A stretch of DNA of 64,000 bases from Rhynchonema sp. JSB1_4. Its lineage: Eukaryota > Nematoda > Chromadorea > Monhysterida > Xyalidae. Of the stretch, positions 24,586 to 36,500 are shown one piece after another. Where the stretch lies: the NCBI GenBank assembly GCA_030248065.1, contig JASAMV010002234.1, positions 1-64,000 of the forward strand, given 5' to 3'. The notes below the pieces were generated by a model. That model was not told the DNA's origin. It saw nothing but the letters and a program-made list of their open reading frames with translations, and ran no database searches. Each line of letters opens with the position of its first letter. Positions within the stretch are counted from its first letter, which is position 1. The position numbers and the translations under genes are program-made.

Positions 24586-24604
24586 CAGGACATGTCTCGT
24601 GTGT

Positions 24605-24760
24605 TAACGTGACGAAACATTGCTTCTCTATTATCCTTCTATTGCCACTTTATCCACCGTTAAATCAACACATCTTCTACATGACTGGACTGCAACTGAA
24701 CCAGCAACGATAAATCACACACAAAAGTATTCACGCTTCGTTATCAGTACGTGGGGTTTC
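24605..24760. repeat. 156-bp direct repeat, copy 1
   Basis: It begins TAACGTGACGAAACATTGCT just after the MOB3 stop and ends CAGTACGTGGGGTTTC. It is identical, as far as I can read, to 25496-25651, an offset of 891 bp. Copy 1 probably lies in the MOB3 3' untranslated region. Confidence 0.9.
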
Positions 24761-25495
24761 ACCCCTTACAGACAAAATACACGAAAATATCGCCGCATTC
24801 TCCCCCTCAAGAAGCTCAATTGAATATGACTCAATAATGAATGTATCACAATTCCAGTCTTGTCAGCATGTGTCAGTCAGCATGCGTCACCTTAGCGACC
24901 ATGCGCCACCTTAGCGACCACAGGCATAGTCCATCTGTGGCCCTCCTAACTGTGTTCGATCGGCCATGTGTGCCGCAACCTAACAGCCTGCCGGTGGGTA
25001 CATGCACATGCGCTTAGGAGTGTCGTCTGTTCGCTTTGCCACCGTTCACCGCTTGTTGCTGTTCGTTGCCATCGACTTCGACTTGCACTATTGTTGACCG
25101 TTTGAGAGATGGGTAGGCTATTAGAGTTGACGTTCGATTGACCAGTGTTGTGCGGTTGTACTGGAGGTGCTACCACCCTCCAGGAGTTGCAGCCAGTGAC
25201 TTACTCGACATACTCCTCCCCCCTTCGGAAGGAGCACGTTGCCAACCACACGACTTAATGCCACACGTCGTTGAATTTTGTCTCCGAATTCCATTGAGCC
25301 ATTTTATTTCATTCCGCTTATTCCCGAATTCACAGGCCGTAAATTTTCAAGTGCACTTCACAAAATGTGCACATAGCCACGTTTTTCCAAATTTTTGTGC
25401 CAGCTCACATAACAAGTGGCTGCACTACGAGGGGACACGACATTGGACTTCTTTCGACTGCGGATTCGATTCGACGCGACAGGGTTATGCCAGAA

Positions 25496-25651
25496 TAACG
25501 TGACGAAACATTGCTTCTCTATTATCCTTCTATTGCCACTTTATCCACCGTTAAATCAACACATCTTCTACATGACTGGACTGCAACTGAACCAGCAACG
25601 ATAAATCACACACAAAAGTATTCACGCTTCGTTATCAGTACGTGGGGTTTC
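25496..25651. repeat. 156-bp direct repeat, copy 2
   Basis: This is the second copy of the segment at 24605-24760. The sequence between the copies (24761-25495) is not itself repeated. Near-perfect identity implies a recent duplication or an assembly effect. Confidence 0.9.
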
Positions 25652-26359
25652 TAAGCCCGCGCACTCTAGCCAGAGACACAACATAGACACGCACAAATAT
25701 CGTCACGACATGTGTGTTGTGCACGTATTCGAATGAAATACTGATTATTTATGCATTTATCATAAACGACAACGTTCATCGTGTGATATTATGTATTTTG
25801 CGTTCACATCTCTGTACACCGCAGTGAGAATAGAATGCTGTTCCTTTCAAACAGTCGACTTATCTATGTGAGTGAGTTTTTCGGAGACTTTGTTGGCTTG
25901 TGGCTCTGTACAAACTGATATTCGGGTCGTGCGCTATCGCTGATAAAAAAATCAAACACATTAAACATCGATGAACGAGGTTTGGACGGCAGATTGACAT
26001 GAAATGAGCGATGAAAGGTCCGAACGGGAACAGCTTCTCGTTGACACACTATGTGCACATCGGAGCTAGCATGGTAATGCTAAGCGACATATGGTTCATT
26101 CCCTATAGTGCGCTTTCTGAAAATTTTGATCGTGCGCTATTTCAACAATACTCAACCGAATGAGCTCAAACTTGCACACAATGTATATACCGTGCCCCAA
26201 AATGGCCACACAAAATTTCATCCCGCTGCGTGCCCACACGCGCAATCGCGGGCAAGATACAGTTGTCATTTTTGTAAAAACGTTCTTTCCCTTTTTTTTT
26301 CCACAAAAAACTAGTCAGGGCCCAGACGTTACTGAACACCAAAAATGTTAATATCGCAT

Positions 26360-26640
26360 ATAGGGTTTTCGCACACGAGAAACACGATGGTGCTATCGCC
26401 GACTTCGTAACTCCACGACTGAGACCGGTTCCAGACCATGACCACGACTTTTTGTATGTAAAGTGTGCTTCCCGAAGTAAAATTTCGCCGAAAAGTTGGG
26501 TTACCAGAACTATTAAAGTTGTTTATGTGGTTTTCGTACTCGAGAAACACGGTGGTGCTATCGCCGAGTTCGTAACTTTTAGTATGAACGGTTCCAGACC
26601 ATGACTTTTTGTACAGAATGTGTTGTTCTAAAGCCAAAAT
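26360..26640. repeat. Diverged tandem duplication
   Basis: Two successive segments, about 26360-26488 and 26522-26640, share GAGAAACACG-TGGTGCTATCGCC, TTCGTAACT and GGTTCCAGACCATGAC in the same order. They are separated by unrelated sequence. The identity is partial and no function is apparent. Confidence 0.6.
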
Positions 26641-26944
26641 CAGCGGTTATATGTGTTTTTAATTTTTGTTACGTCAAAAATATATTAATTCCAATTCGTT
26701 AAATGTTTTTCAGCTCAAAAAGAGCCATAATGGACGCTCAGACACACACAATAATGCATTAGTGCACGCTACGTAGTTGCCTGATTCATAAAGCGCACAA
26801 TGTATTAAACACAACACACAGCCAGCCAGCCAGCACACACACACAGGCAGGCAGGCAGCCAGCACACACACACAGGCAGCAAGCACAACAGGCAATGCAG
26901 CAATGCACGCGTAGTTACATATGTAGTAAAGCTTGTGAAGGAGA

Positions 26945-27020
26945 TTGGCGAAGCGATGTCCGAGCGGTATAACGCGCAGCACTGAATATGAAAGGCCGCG
27001 GGTTCAAACATTCACGCGCG
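26945..27020 (+). pseudogene. tRNA-like remnant or tRNA-derived SINE head
   Basis: GTCCGAGCGGTATAACGC resembles the internal box A of Ser/Leu-type tRNAs, and CGCGGGTTCAAAC about 45 bp later resembles box B. The acceptor and anticodon stems do not close, so this is not an intact tRNA. A Pol III-derived fragment is the simplest reading. Confidence 0.35.
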
Positions 27021-27874
27021 CAGCCAACTTTGTTGTATTTTTACAAACTTTTAATGAATTCTGGATAACATTTTTCAGTTTTTTCGTGTTTTTATTTGAG
27101 ATTAATTATTAAGCACAGGTGCGGTTCGAAGTTTATGCGCTGTGATGTCATTCATGATAAAATACGCACAAGGTATCAACTTCCTAATTAAAATTGCTGT
27201 TGCTCTCTAATATTCGAAGCATTTCCGCATTTTATAATTTGACTTTTGATGGAAGATGGTAATTTTTACGTGACATTGAATCGAAGATCAGATGCGATGG
27301 CCGCCAACAAAGCAATCTGGAGACTGATGTTTGACACTCATTTCATTGCTGAAGCTGGAGGGACAGGGGGCATGGAAGTTCATTGCACAGCTTTGCTTGG
27401 TACTAAACCAACAAGTGCCATTCTCTGAGACGATGCGCAATCAGTGCGCTATAATTGATGGTACCTAGGGTGTCAAATACATACCTGGCGGTAAATTAAA
27501 AAAAATAAATAACTTGACAAGTTACCATGTTCCTCAAAAACATAGACATGCTCGTGGGGCACTGCGTTAGTTTTGTTTCAGTGGTGGGTGAAGACGCAGA
27601 CACAAGCGTGTCTCCATTGTTAGAACCCCATAGTGAAATCGAAACACAAAATTGGCCTATGTCACGATAACCACCGATTCATATATACTGCCAAAAAGTA
27701 CAGCATCCTTAAACTAACCCCCGCACCTCATTGCGCTCATGTGCGTTGATTACTTGAGAAAAGTCTGACGGTCGACATTTTCTTAGTTAGAACCATTGCT
27801 TGCCGGAACTGAAAACTTTCTATGCCTGATTTATCCGGGTTCTCTGTTTGACGCTTGCGCGATATAAAAGAACG

Positions 27875-28434
27875 ACACAAGAAAGAAAAATGCCCCAAGG
27901 GGCATAAAAGAAATATGGTTCCCTGGCTGACTGGCATAAAAGAACGATACTAGCTTGCACCACTTTGCTGATGTTTCATTAGGCACTGGAATAAACGTAA
28001 GTGTGTTCTGAGCTGTTTGATACCGAACAGTAGACATTGAACCATATTCCCGGCGCGTGCTGTCTTGCCACCAGAGACACAGGGCAGGGAGATATTGAAA
28101 GATTGCAATATTTTCTTTACTCCTCTCTTTGTTAAACCATCGTGCGCAACCGAAGACTGAACAGTTACCGTCGTGAGGTTGAAAAGAAGAAACAGTTGCC
28201 TGGGTTTGCACGAAAGTTTCGATATCGGCTGGGTGTTGGTTCAAAAGAGTTCGCGCCGGGAATATGGTTCAATGTCTACTGTTCGGTATCAAACAGCTCA
28301 GAACACACTTACGTTTATTCCAGTGCCTAATGAAACATCAGCAAAGTGGTGCAAGCTAGTATCGTTCTTTTATGCCAGTCAGCCAGGGAACCATATTTCT
28401 TTTATGCCCCTTGGGGCATTTTTCTTTCTTGTGT
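27875..28434. repeat. Perfect 183-bp inverted repeat
   Basis: Left arm 27875-28057 and right arm 28252-28434 are exact reverse complements over 183 bp by eye, separated by 194 bp. Both arms translate to the same roughly 60-residue frame (…FIPVPNETSAKWCKL…), which is a consequence of the repeat and not a gene. No terminal duplication is obvious. Confidence 0.92.
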
Positions 28435-28822
28435 ACAAATTACCTCACCCCTCAACTTAACATTTACATCAAACCTTGGGCATTGCACACATTTGAGAGG
28501 ACGTGTGGGCGACAACGGCATGCATGACAAACAAACAAGACAATAATATTTTGCCTTTTGACGCATTATTCAATGGAGTCGATGTGGCCAATGTATACAG
28601 TACATGTACGTGCACATGTCTAGCAAAATAACGTTATTACACTAGTTGCAGGTAGGGTGCAGGACGTAAATACGTATGTACATACGTCAGGTTGTGAAGT
28701 CAACTAAATTGAACAGTCTGTACACACGTCTGGCAACAGCAAGCAAAAGCAAAATAACCGATGTATTTTTGTGTCACTGACAACACTCAACTGCATTGCT
28801 TAACATTCTGTGATTTGAAACC

Positions 28823-31568
28823 ATGCAGATCTCAAGCGCCACAATATTAGTCCTTTCATGTCTACAAGCTGTTTTCGGCGATTTCGAACCATGTAAAGGT
28901 ATGCCCATATGTATAGCTTAAAATAACTTTGCTCCTATTTGAGACCCTTCAAAGAAACACGTTAACATGATTCAGGCAAATCACTGATCAACGAAGATTG
29001 CGACTTCGACAGCGACTGCGGTCAATCGGGTACGTATTGTCACCCACTGGGACGATGTCAATGTCATCCGGGATACGAGGAAGTGTCGGAGACAAATCGA
29101 CAGACCGGCACTACCACGAAGACTTGCGTCAAACGTTGGTTGGACAGGGGCATATTGCGAAAAGGATATTTTCTAGAGTCCTTTCTCAACAAAAAAATGT
29201 CGATCCGATTGCAGTGCCGGACAAGTTCGACCAGGCGTGCACGAACAAATGTGCCGAACCGCTGTACTGCGAGAACGGTCGATGCGGTTGCAAGTTTAGC
29301 ATCAGACAGGGCGACACGTGCAGGGTTGTTGGTATGTTCACATGATCTTTTGACTGGCAATCGACAAAGTGTTAACGACATTGTGCATTTGCAGACAACA
29401 AACGTTGTTCACGTCACACCGACTGCACGCAGCCGTTCATGGCGTGTGTCAACCAGCTTTGTGTTTGCATCACTGGCACTCGACAGCTCGGAGACCGATG
29501 TATCGCTGGTTGGTAAATAATATACACACTGGCCGGTACGCATTTTGCTGCCACCCTCAGTCGGTAATTGGTTTGCCTTGAGTCTGACTTTGCATAAAAT
29601 ATTTCTTGTGAACCAGCAGTCAGCCCAGCACACTAGCTGAATAATACGCACGCGTGCTTAGTAGTGCAAACTGTACATGGCCAGCTGGCTGAGGTTTCAC
29701 GGATGGGCGAACTATGTATATGTAATATATGTATTGTACCGTACGTATACAAAAAATTTGACTCAATGAACTGCAAGTCTTTTTGACCTGCAGAGCTCTA
29801 GGAACATTGCATTACAGACAAACACTGCCCACTGGGTGGAACACCTGGCCAAGCGTGCTTCCGATACTCGAACCAACAGCAGATCTACGACAATGCCGCC
29901 GGTCAGCCTGAACGTTTCGTCAACAATCAAACGCTCATGTTGGATAATTGTCCAAGCGGTCAATTCTGTGCAACAGGTAAATTTTAATTTTGATACAGCA
30001 TTTATGGACTTTTTTAGGTTGTCTATGTTAACCGAACTCAAATCAACTTTTAAGCCGATGGCAGCATGTCGGGACATTGTTGCGCGGCGACGTGCCCCCT
30101 ACACACGACACCGGTGCCCAAATACTCATGCGAACCACACGCGCAGAGCAAATGCCCGACCGACACACATTTCTGTCATCGAGTGTCAGGTGAGAACTTG
30201 CCGGAAACAATTGTCAAATTGAAGTTGACATTAACCACCAAGTGTGATCATCTGCCTCGACATTCAGGACAAAACTATGCATTCGCCGTCTGTTGCAAAC
30301 GACCGTGTCAGGCATCCGGTCCTCAACCAGTCTACTACAGCACGCATTCGCAATGCATTGAGCGCGGATACTTGAACGGTTAGTTTTGGTGCCAATGTAT
30401 GTAGCTGGATTACAACAAGCCACCCAAACAAATCGTGAGTACTTTCTTTGTATAGTGATACAAATGGAACTCAGGATTTTTGTTTTCATTGAGGTTGGCA
30501 ATACGCACACTGAATCGTAGTCACGATATCAACGGCATTATTGGGGAAGGGAGCACACTGTCATTCATTTTGTGGGCGTCACCTCGCGGGAAAATATTTA
30601 GGCCCATGTCGTCGACACACCGATTGTGATGGCGCTGCCACTATGGCCTGTATCGGAGGAATATGTCGCTGCAAGGATGCTTCATTTCGAGCCAAGAACG
30701 ACCCGTTTCAACACAGAGTGAGTGCTTTATCGTTTTGTAGGGACATGGGGTGTCAGGCAGGGATCAGAATTGATAAGTCCAATTCGCACAGGTTCACAAT
30801 CCAGCCCAGCAATGCGAGCGCACATGCTCGAAAGTGGACGGCGCGCACGACACGGTGTGCATCGCCGTTTCATCGGTGCTCGGCGGTGACTGTTTCATCC
30901 AGAGTCAATGTCCGGGCGGTTCGGCCTGCTATCGAGGTCGATGCATCTGCCAATGTGGCTACGTGCAGAATGCTTTCAGATGTGAGGCGCCAACAACAAC
31001 GAGCACGGCAGCGCCAAGACCAGGTTGGATACTGGAATGGACTTCATGATTGGTCGACATTAAAATTGATGATCGGTGTGGTCCTGACGGTAATCTGTGC
31101 GGTCATGATTGCGACTTGCATGAAAGTTGCTCATTCTAGAAACAACGTTTGCGCCGGTCAAATTCAAAACGGTCACAAATTCTCGAAATGAATTGAAGCT
31201 GCTATAAGTGTCACTATATACCATAAAGCAGATCCGATAAGATGACCGCGTTTGAGGCCGACTTAGCATGACTCGTGGGTGGAGACAAAATGGACACCAA
31301 AGATCCTCTGATTTCAGGGGCAGCGACCACCCCTCCTTCACTACCCAATATCTTCAGCGGTAACGGAGGTGCGGGTGGTGACTTACTTGGCGGACTCACC
31401 AGTTTATTAGGGGGCAACACTGGCGGAAGTGGGGGTGGGACTGCACCTGGTGCCCCCACAAATCCACTTGCATCACTGTTCGGTGGCAAAGAGGGCATCG
31501 GCGGCATTTTTACGCGATTCCTCGGCGGACAGAATAACCCCGGTGCTGGAGGTGCCGCTCAGGGTTGA
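28823..31568 (+). CDS. Secreted EB-module/lustrin-type Cys-rich protein, gene 1
   Basis: A predicted extracellular Cys-rich protein. Exons: 28823-28898, 28976-29134, 29215-29331, 29395-29508, 29818-29976, 30055-30189, 30268-30378, 30602-30717, 30792-31023 and 31318-31568. Nearly all junctions are phase 1; 489 residues. A signal peptide (MQISSATILVLSCLQAVFG) precedes an EB-type module (INEDCDFDSDCGQSGTYCHP), a short Cys module (CAEPLYCENGRCGCK) and another (CSRHTDCTQPFMACVNQLCVC). Then come lustrin-like repeats (CPSGQFC…GHCCAATC; CPTDTHFC…FAVCCKRPC), two further EB-like units (DCDGAATMACIGGICRCK; CPGGSACYRGRCICQCGY) and a Thr/Pro linker. The last exon is Gly/Leu-rich (PNIFSGNGGAGG…FLGG). That exon was chosen because gene 2 has one at the same phase. 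An alternative end exon (31140-31207) is possible. AATAAA lies at about 31736. Function is unknown. Confidence 0.88.
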
Positions 31569-32176
31569 ACGGAAACGCACGTCGTTTTGACAACGATGGC
31601 CCAGCTTGGACTGAGTGTTGTTGCTAATCTCGATCATATTCAATAGATAATCGGGTACCAATGTCTTACATACATATCTATCTTGTATCATAAACGTGTT
31701 CTGCTTGAACTTTCGTGCGCTTGTTGAACGTGTGAAATAAAATGATAAAACGCGTTTATTTCAACTCATTCACCGTCATAGGTGTGAAACACCCACACAT
31801 GGACATGCGCACAAAACTTTTAATAACAGATGTGTTGTTCATTGATGTTTACACGAAGACATATGCGGACACATGCATGCACTGTAAATCCATTTGCGTC
31901 AACACACTCGATCCATCCATATCTTACGTACGATTGTGTTATACTTAGTCATAATGTTCAGTTATTGGAACTTTCCGTCCATGCCCACGTCGATAAATGA
32001 AACGCGAGCGCACACGCAACAAAGATCAACGTCTACCACATTTACAATGCCGCATTGTGTGCAACGTGTGTTTTCCACGTTTTCTTCAAACATCTCGTAT
32101 AATTGTGAAAAAATCTCCACTGTTTCTATGTGTTCAGTCACGTCTGAAAAGATGCGCCCGTGGATCAGATCATAAT
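31569..32176. other. Spacer between the two EB genes
   Basis: About 600 bp. It holds the 3' end of gene 1 (AATAAA at about 31736) and presumably the promoter of gene 2. No other feature is seen. Confidence 0.6.
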
Positions 32177-33465
32177 ATGAAAAGACCACGGATCGACCCG
32201 CCAATTGCCGTGGTATTTGTAAGCCATTTACTCGCGTTCGCCGACTCCAGATTCAGTCCTTGCCAAGGTAGTTTTCACTAGTTTTCTATCATGATCAGCA
32301 GGCTTTAGAACTGAGATCGAAATTCTATATGTTCAAACGAACGATCTTGCTTCATACATAATGTGGTTCTTCTACATTATTCAGGTAAGGCATTGATCAA
32401 CGAAGAATGTGATTACGACATCGATTGTGGTGCGTTCGGCACCTACTGCCATCCGACTGGTCACTGCAAATGTCACGCACAATACGAACCAGTGACACAT
32501 ACAGACAAGAACACTGGTCAGCCAAGGATACAGTGCACAAAGCGTACGTTTAATCCCACAAGTCAGACATAAATCATTGGGTTTCCATTGGCGCTGCATT
32601 AGAACAAAAACATCATCGGTTAGCAGGATAGAGTGCATTGACAGCACGCTCACTGGGCACCTCCAGCGATACGTTTACTGTACAGTATGTACTGTATGTT
32701 TCAACCAATAACGCCTTCGTTACCATGCTGGCGGCAAGCATCGTGAGAAAATAAAGTGACTGATCGACATCCAAAAGTGTCCAAACCCCAATCACATCCA
32801 CTACAGTACCTGACCAAGTCGACCAGCCGTGCGTGCGAAAATGTGCTGAACCGTTGTTCTGCCGTGAGGGCCGCTGTCAATGCGTGTACAGCAAGGAAGT
32901 CAACGGCACCTGTGTGGTCGGTCAGTTCCTTCACTTACAATTCTAGATTAAATTCTGCAACATACCGGAACCAAAAGGGCATTGTTGACCTCCAATCTCA
33001 CGACAGACCGAATTAAAGTCATAGTGCTGGTGACTCTGATGGATTGCGAACTTTTTTGCAGCAACAATTGCTCATGTCAGCAGTTATTCACTGACCGACC
33101 CTTTTCAGGGGGTTGAAAAACTGAATCCACCAGCTGCATCATTTTTTTATCTTGCTCGTCTGGTGGATTTAACCAAGAGTTATACTTTAGTGCCGAAGTC
33201 GGGTTTCAGACCGAAAACGAGGCGATCGATGCAGTCGGCACACGGACTGCAATCGCCCGTTCATGGCATGCGTTAAAAACCAATGTCAATGTCTCGTTGG
33301 CACCGTTGGGACGGCCGAGGGCAGTTGCATTGCGTGTGAGTATTGTATCAATTAGGATGTACCCATCTTCCCAGCTCTGCTGTAGTGCAATGATATTAAT
33401 CTTCTCCACATTATTGAATGACCGGTTGGACCAATCAGCGTTGATACCCCATAAGCCACACTATG

Positions 33466-33496
<31 letters not shown>

Positions 33497-33500
33497 TTTT

Positions 33501-33536
<36 letters not shown>

Positions 33537-36500
33537 ATATATATATATATAATATATGTATAATGTGGTCAATATTTTTGGTGAACAAAAATTCACAACG
33601 ACACACACTGAAACTCAACCATGTGTTCAAGTTAAGGTGTGATCATTTGCAGTGCCAAACTGCCCGTTGGGCGGAGCACCGATGGGATTGTGCACGCGGT
33701 ACAGCGACGTTCAGCAACATTACGATAATCTACTGAATGACAAGACCAACAGCACCATTGTTCGACTGGACACGTGCCCGCACGGACAATTCTGTGCCAC
33801 GTTCGACACCAGCACCAGCGGACATTGCTGTCGTGCGACCTGTCCGCTGGCCACAGCCGTCGATCATCGATACGCGTGTGTCACTGGTGCGACCAATGAA
33901 TGTCCGTCGCGGACACATTTTTGCCACAGAGTATCCGGTAAGTAGTGGCCGATCTGCATGCATTTGTGTCAGATGACTTTTGAGCAGCACCAAATGTACG
34001 ATCGATCAGCTCCTCCGATCCTGGCAAAGTGACTTTTTGTATTCGAATACTTCGGGTTTCGGGATAGTCACATTATCAGAACGTAGTAACAAAAACCAGG
34101 CCAGACCGGATCTATCCGCAAGTTTGATACCTATATGTATTGAGTACTGAACCACACGCAGGTGTGAACTATGCGTTCTCCGTTTGCTGCAAACGTCCGT
34201 GTCAGCAAGATGGACCGGACTCGTTGTACGTCAAGGGCACATGTGTGGCGCGCAGTTACTTGGATGGTCCGTGCAACAGACAAGAACAGTGCGACGCGAG
34301 CAGCACTATGAAGTGTGGATCGCACGGACTGTGTGAATGTAAAGACCCACAGTACACGCCCAAGGTTGATCCACTTACACACGCTGTCTGGAACCCGGCA
34401 CAAACGTGTGCACTCACATGTGACCGCAACGGCGGACGGGACACGATATGCAATCGGCCGGTGCTACTCGGACAACAATGCTATGTACAGGTTAGTGCAC
34501 AGACAGTCTACCTGCTATCAGAGTGATGTCTGAAAACCTTGCAATTCCATCCTTGTCTACCATCATTCTTATTCCGGGGTTTCAAGAAAAGTATTAATGG
34601 CAGATTGGCTGCTAAACACTTGACCACCATCAGAGCATGAGAGCGTTCATTGCAAAGAGGACCATGGCAAAGAGGGTGGTGTATACTGCGTCAGGATATT
34701 CACGTATACATCATATAACCAAATGTTGATTGTGCCAAAAGGTTTGAACTGATGCCATGAGCGTCTCCCTTCCATTCGCACAGGAGCAATGCCCGCCCGG
34801 ATCGGGCTGCTACCGTGGTCGCTGCGTGTGTCGATGTGGTTACGCACATGTGGGTCAACGATGTGAACTACCAACTACGATAGCAACTACAACTCCGCGT
34901 CCAAGTGAGTTACCATACTCCTTGATTCCGCAGGTAGTGAAAAATATCTACTATGTCGACGGCAGATTGATGAGGACATCAGTCGTTTGCTACGGAGCAC
35001 CGAGAGCAAGCCATTATGTGAACGTATACAGTACACTCAATGTCAGTATTAAAGGGCTCGGGACATAACCGAAGGAAGGACAGCAGAACATATTGTTACA
35101 TACCGTTGGAAAGCATTCCGACAGCCTATGTCACGCACAAATTTTAAGCTCCTTGGCGATTCGCTATCTCTTGGTAGAGGGACTTTTCGTTCCAGAAAAA
35201 ACTGAATTTTTGCACACATTGGAACGACCGGTGCAGAAACCCCAAATGCATTGAAGGTCAAGTAACACGTGGATAGGATTACAACAGCTTCGGAATAACT
35301 TATCAACAACTTCAGTTGCTCAAACCATTGCTTCACACGGTGAGGGTGCGAAACGTTCCAAAAATCGGCCTTATTTTTCGATAACACAAGTTTGTCCCTA
35401 AATTTTGAGGTCACGCTTAGCGCTACGGAAATAAGAATGCAATGGGGAAATAGAGCATCGTCGAAAGTACCAGAAAATAAGGTTTTTAAATTTTTTAACT
35501 CATGGACAGTTTTTAACTCATGCTCCGTGACAGGCCTAAAAATTCATTAAATTGCCGCTAAATTAGGTGGTTATATTCATGGCCAGAATTGTTGCACATA
35601 AAGGCCACAGATTGCATCGGATTCGAAACAAAAAATTGAGAGAAACGCCTGGTGCAACAACCTATCAAGATCCGAAGACCCCAAGGTTTACAGATCTGTC
35701 TGGGTAGCCATACTAATCTGAATATGATATTCAGCTATAAATGCTTACTGTTAACAGCTATTGTAAATGTGATAGCACCAAACAATGTATCTCGGGATTA
35801 GCTTTCGAACGATATATAACAAGCCCCAATAAATTCTTACGCTTAAATGCAGAGGCTAAAAAATTGCTTTTTTGACGATTCTGGAATGAACCGTCACGTC
35901 ACCGTGTGCGGTTTCGGAATTTTGACCGTTTCTTGTCCATAGTAAGAGATAGTATGGGGATGTTATATATCGTTCGATAGCTACGTTGAAGCTACATCGT
36001 TTGATGCTATCAAATGTGCAATAATCTTTAACAGTGACGACTTATAGCCAAATATCTTATTCAGGCTGGCATGGCTGCAGCAGCCGGACCATGGAGTTTG
36101 AAGTTTTGAAACTCGTCTAGATTGTTGGACTGTGCGTTTATCTGACTTTCTCGTTTCCAATGCAATGCAATACGTGGCTTATTTACATCACATTTCCATC
36201 AATGAATGCAACTATGCAGTTTAGGGGCAATTGTTAGGTCTTTTTTGGCCCGTCACGCCGCTATCAAAGTGTTTTCAAATTTAAAAACCTTATTTTCTGG
36301 TACTTTCGACAATGCTCTGTTTTTCTGTTGCATTTTCATTTCTGCAACACAAAGCACGGCCTCAAAATTTAGGGACAAACTTGCGTCCTAGAAAAATATG
36401 GCCGATTTTTGGAATGTTTCGCACCCTCACCGAGGGAAATAATGGTTTGTGCGACTGAAGTTGTCATGATAAATTATCCAGTAGCTGTTGTAATCCCATC

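Larger units (their letters stand above)
24586..28822. other. Intergenic region between MOB3 and EB gene 1
   Basis: No gene is supported. It holds the 156-bp direct repeat pair, a diverged tandem duplication (26360-26640), a tRNA-like block (about 26945-27020) and a perfect 183-bp inverted repeat (27875-28434). Confidence 0.6.

Noticed and set aside
27831..28460. Two similar proteins on opposite strands
   Set aside because: The identical translations come from the perfect inverted repeat, not from two genes.
31140..31207. Alternative terminal exon of EB gene 1
   Set aside because: In frame, but with a weak acceptor and no counterpart in gene 2; the Gly-rich exon is preferred.
31290..31568. 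Separate small glycine-rich gene starting at an internal ATG
   Set aside because: A good acceptor at 31317 in the right phase, plus a matching arrangement in EB gene 2, make it the terminal exon of EB gene 1.
34934..35052. Terminal exon of EB gene 2 ending at the TAA in 35050-35052
   Set aside because: The stop lies in the transposon's TTAA target; the downstream exon 36730-36833 keeps phase, parallels gene 1 and is followed by ATTAAA. Retained only as a possible isoform.
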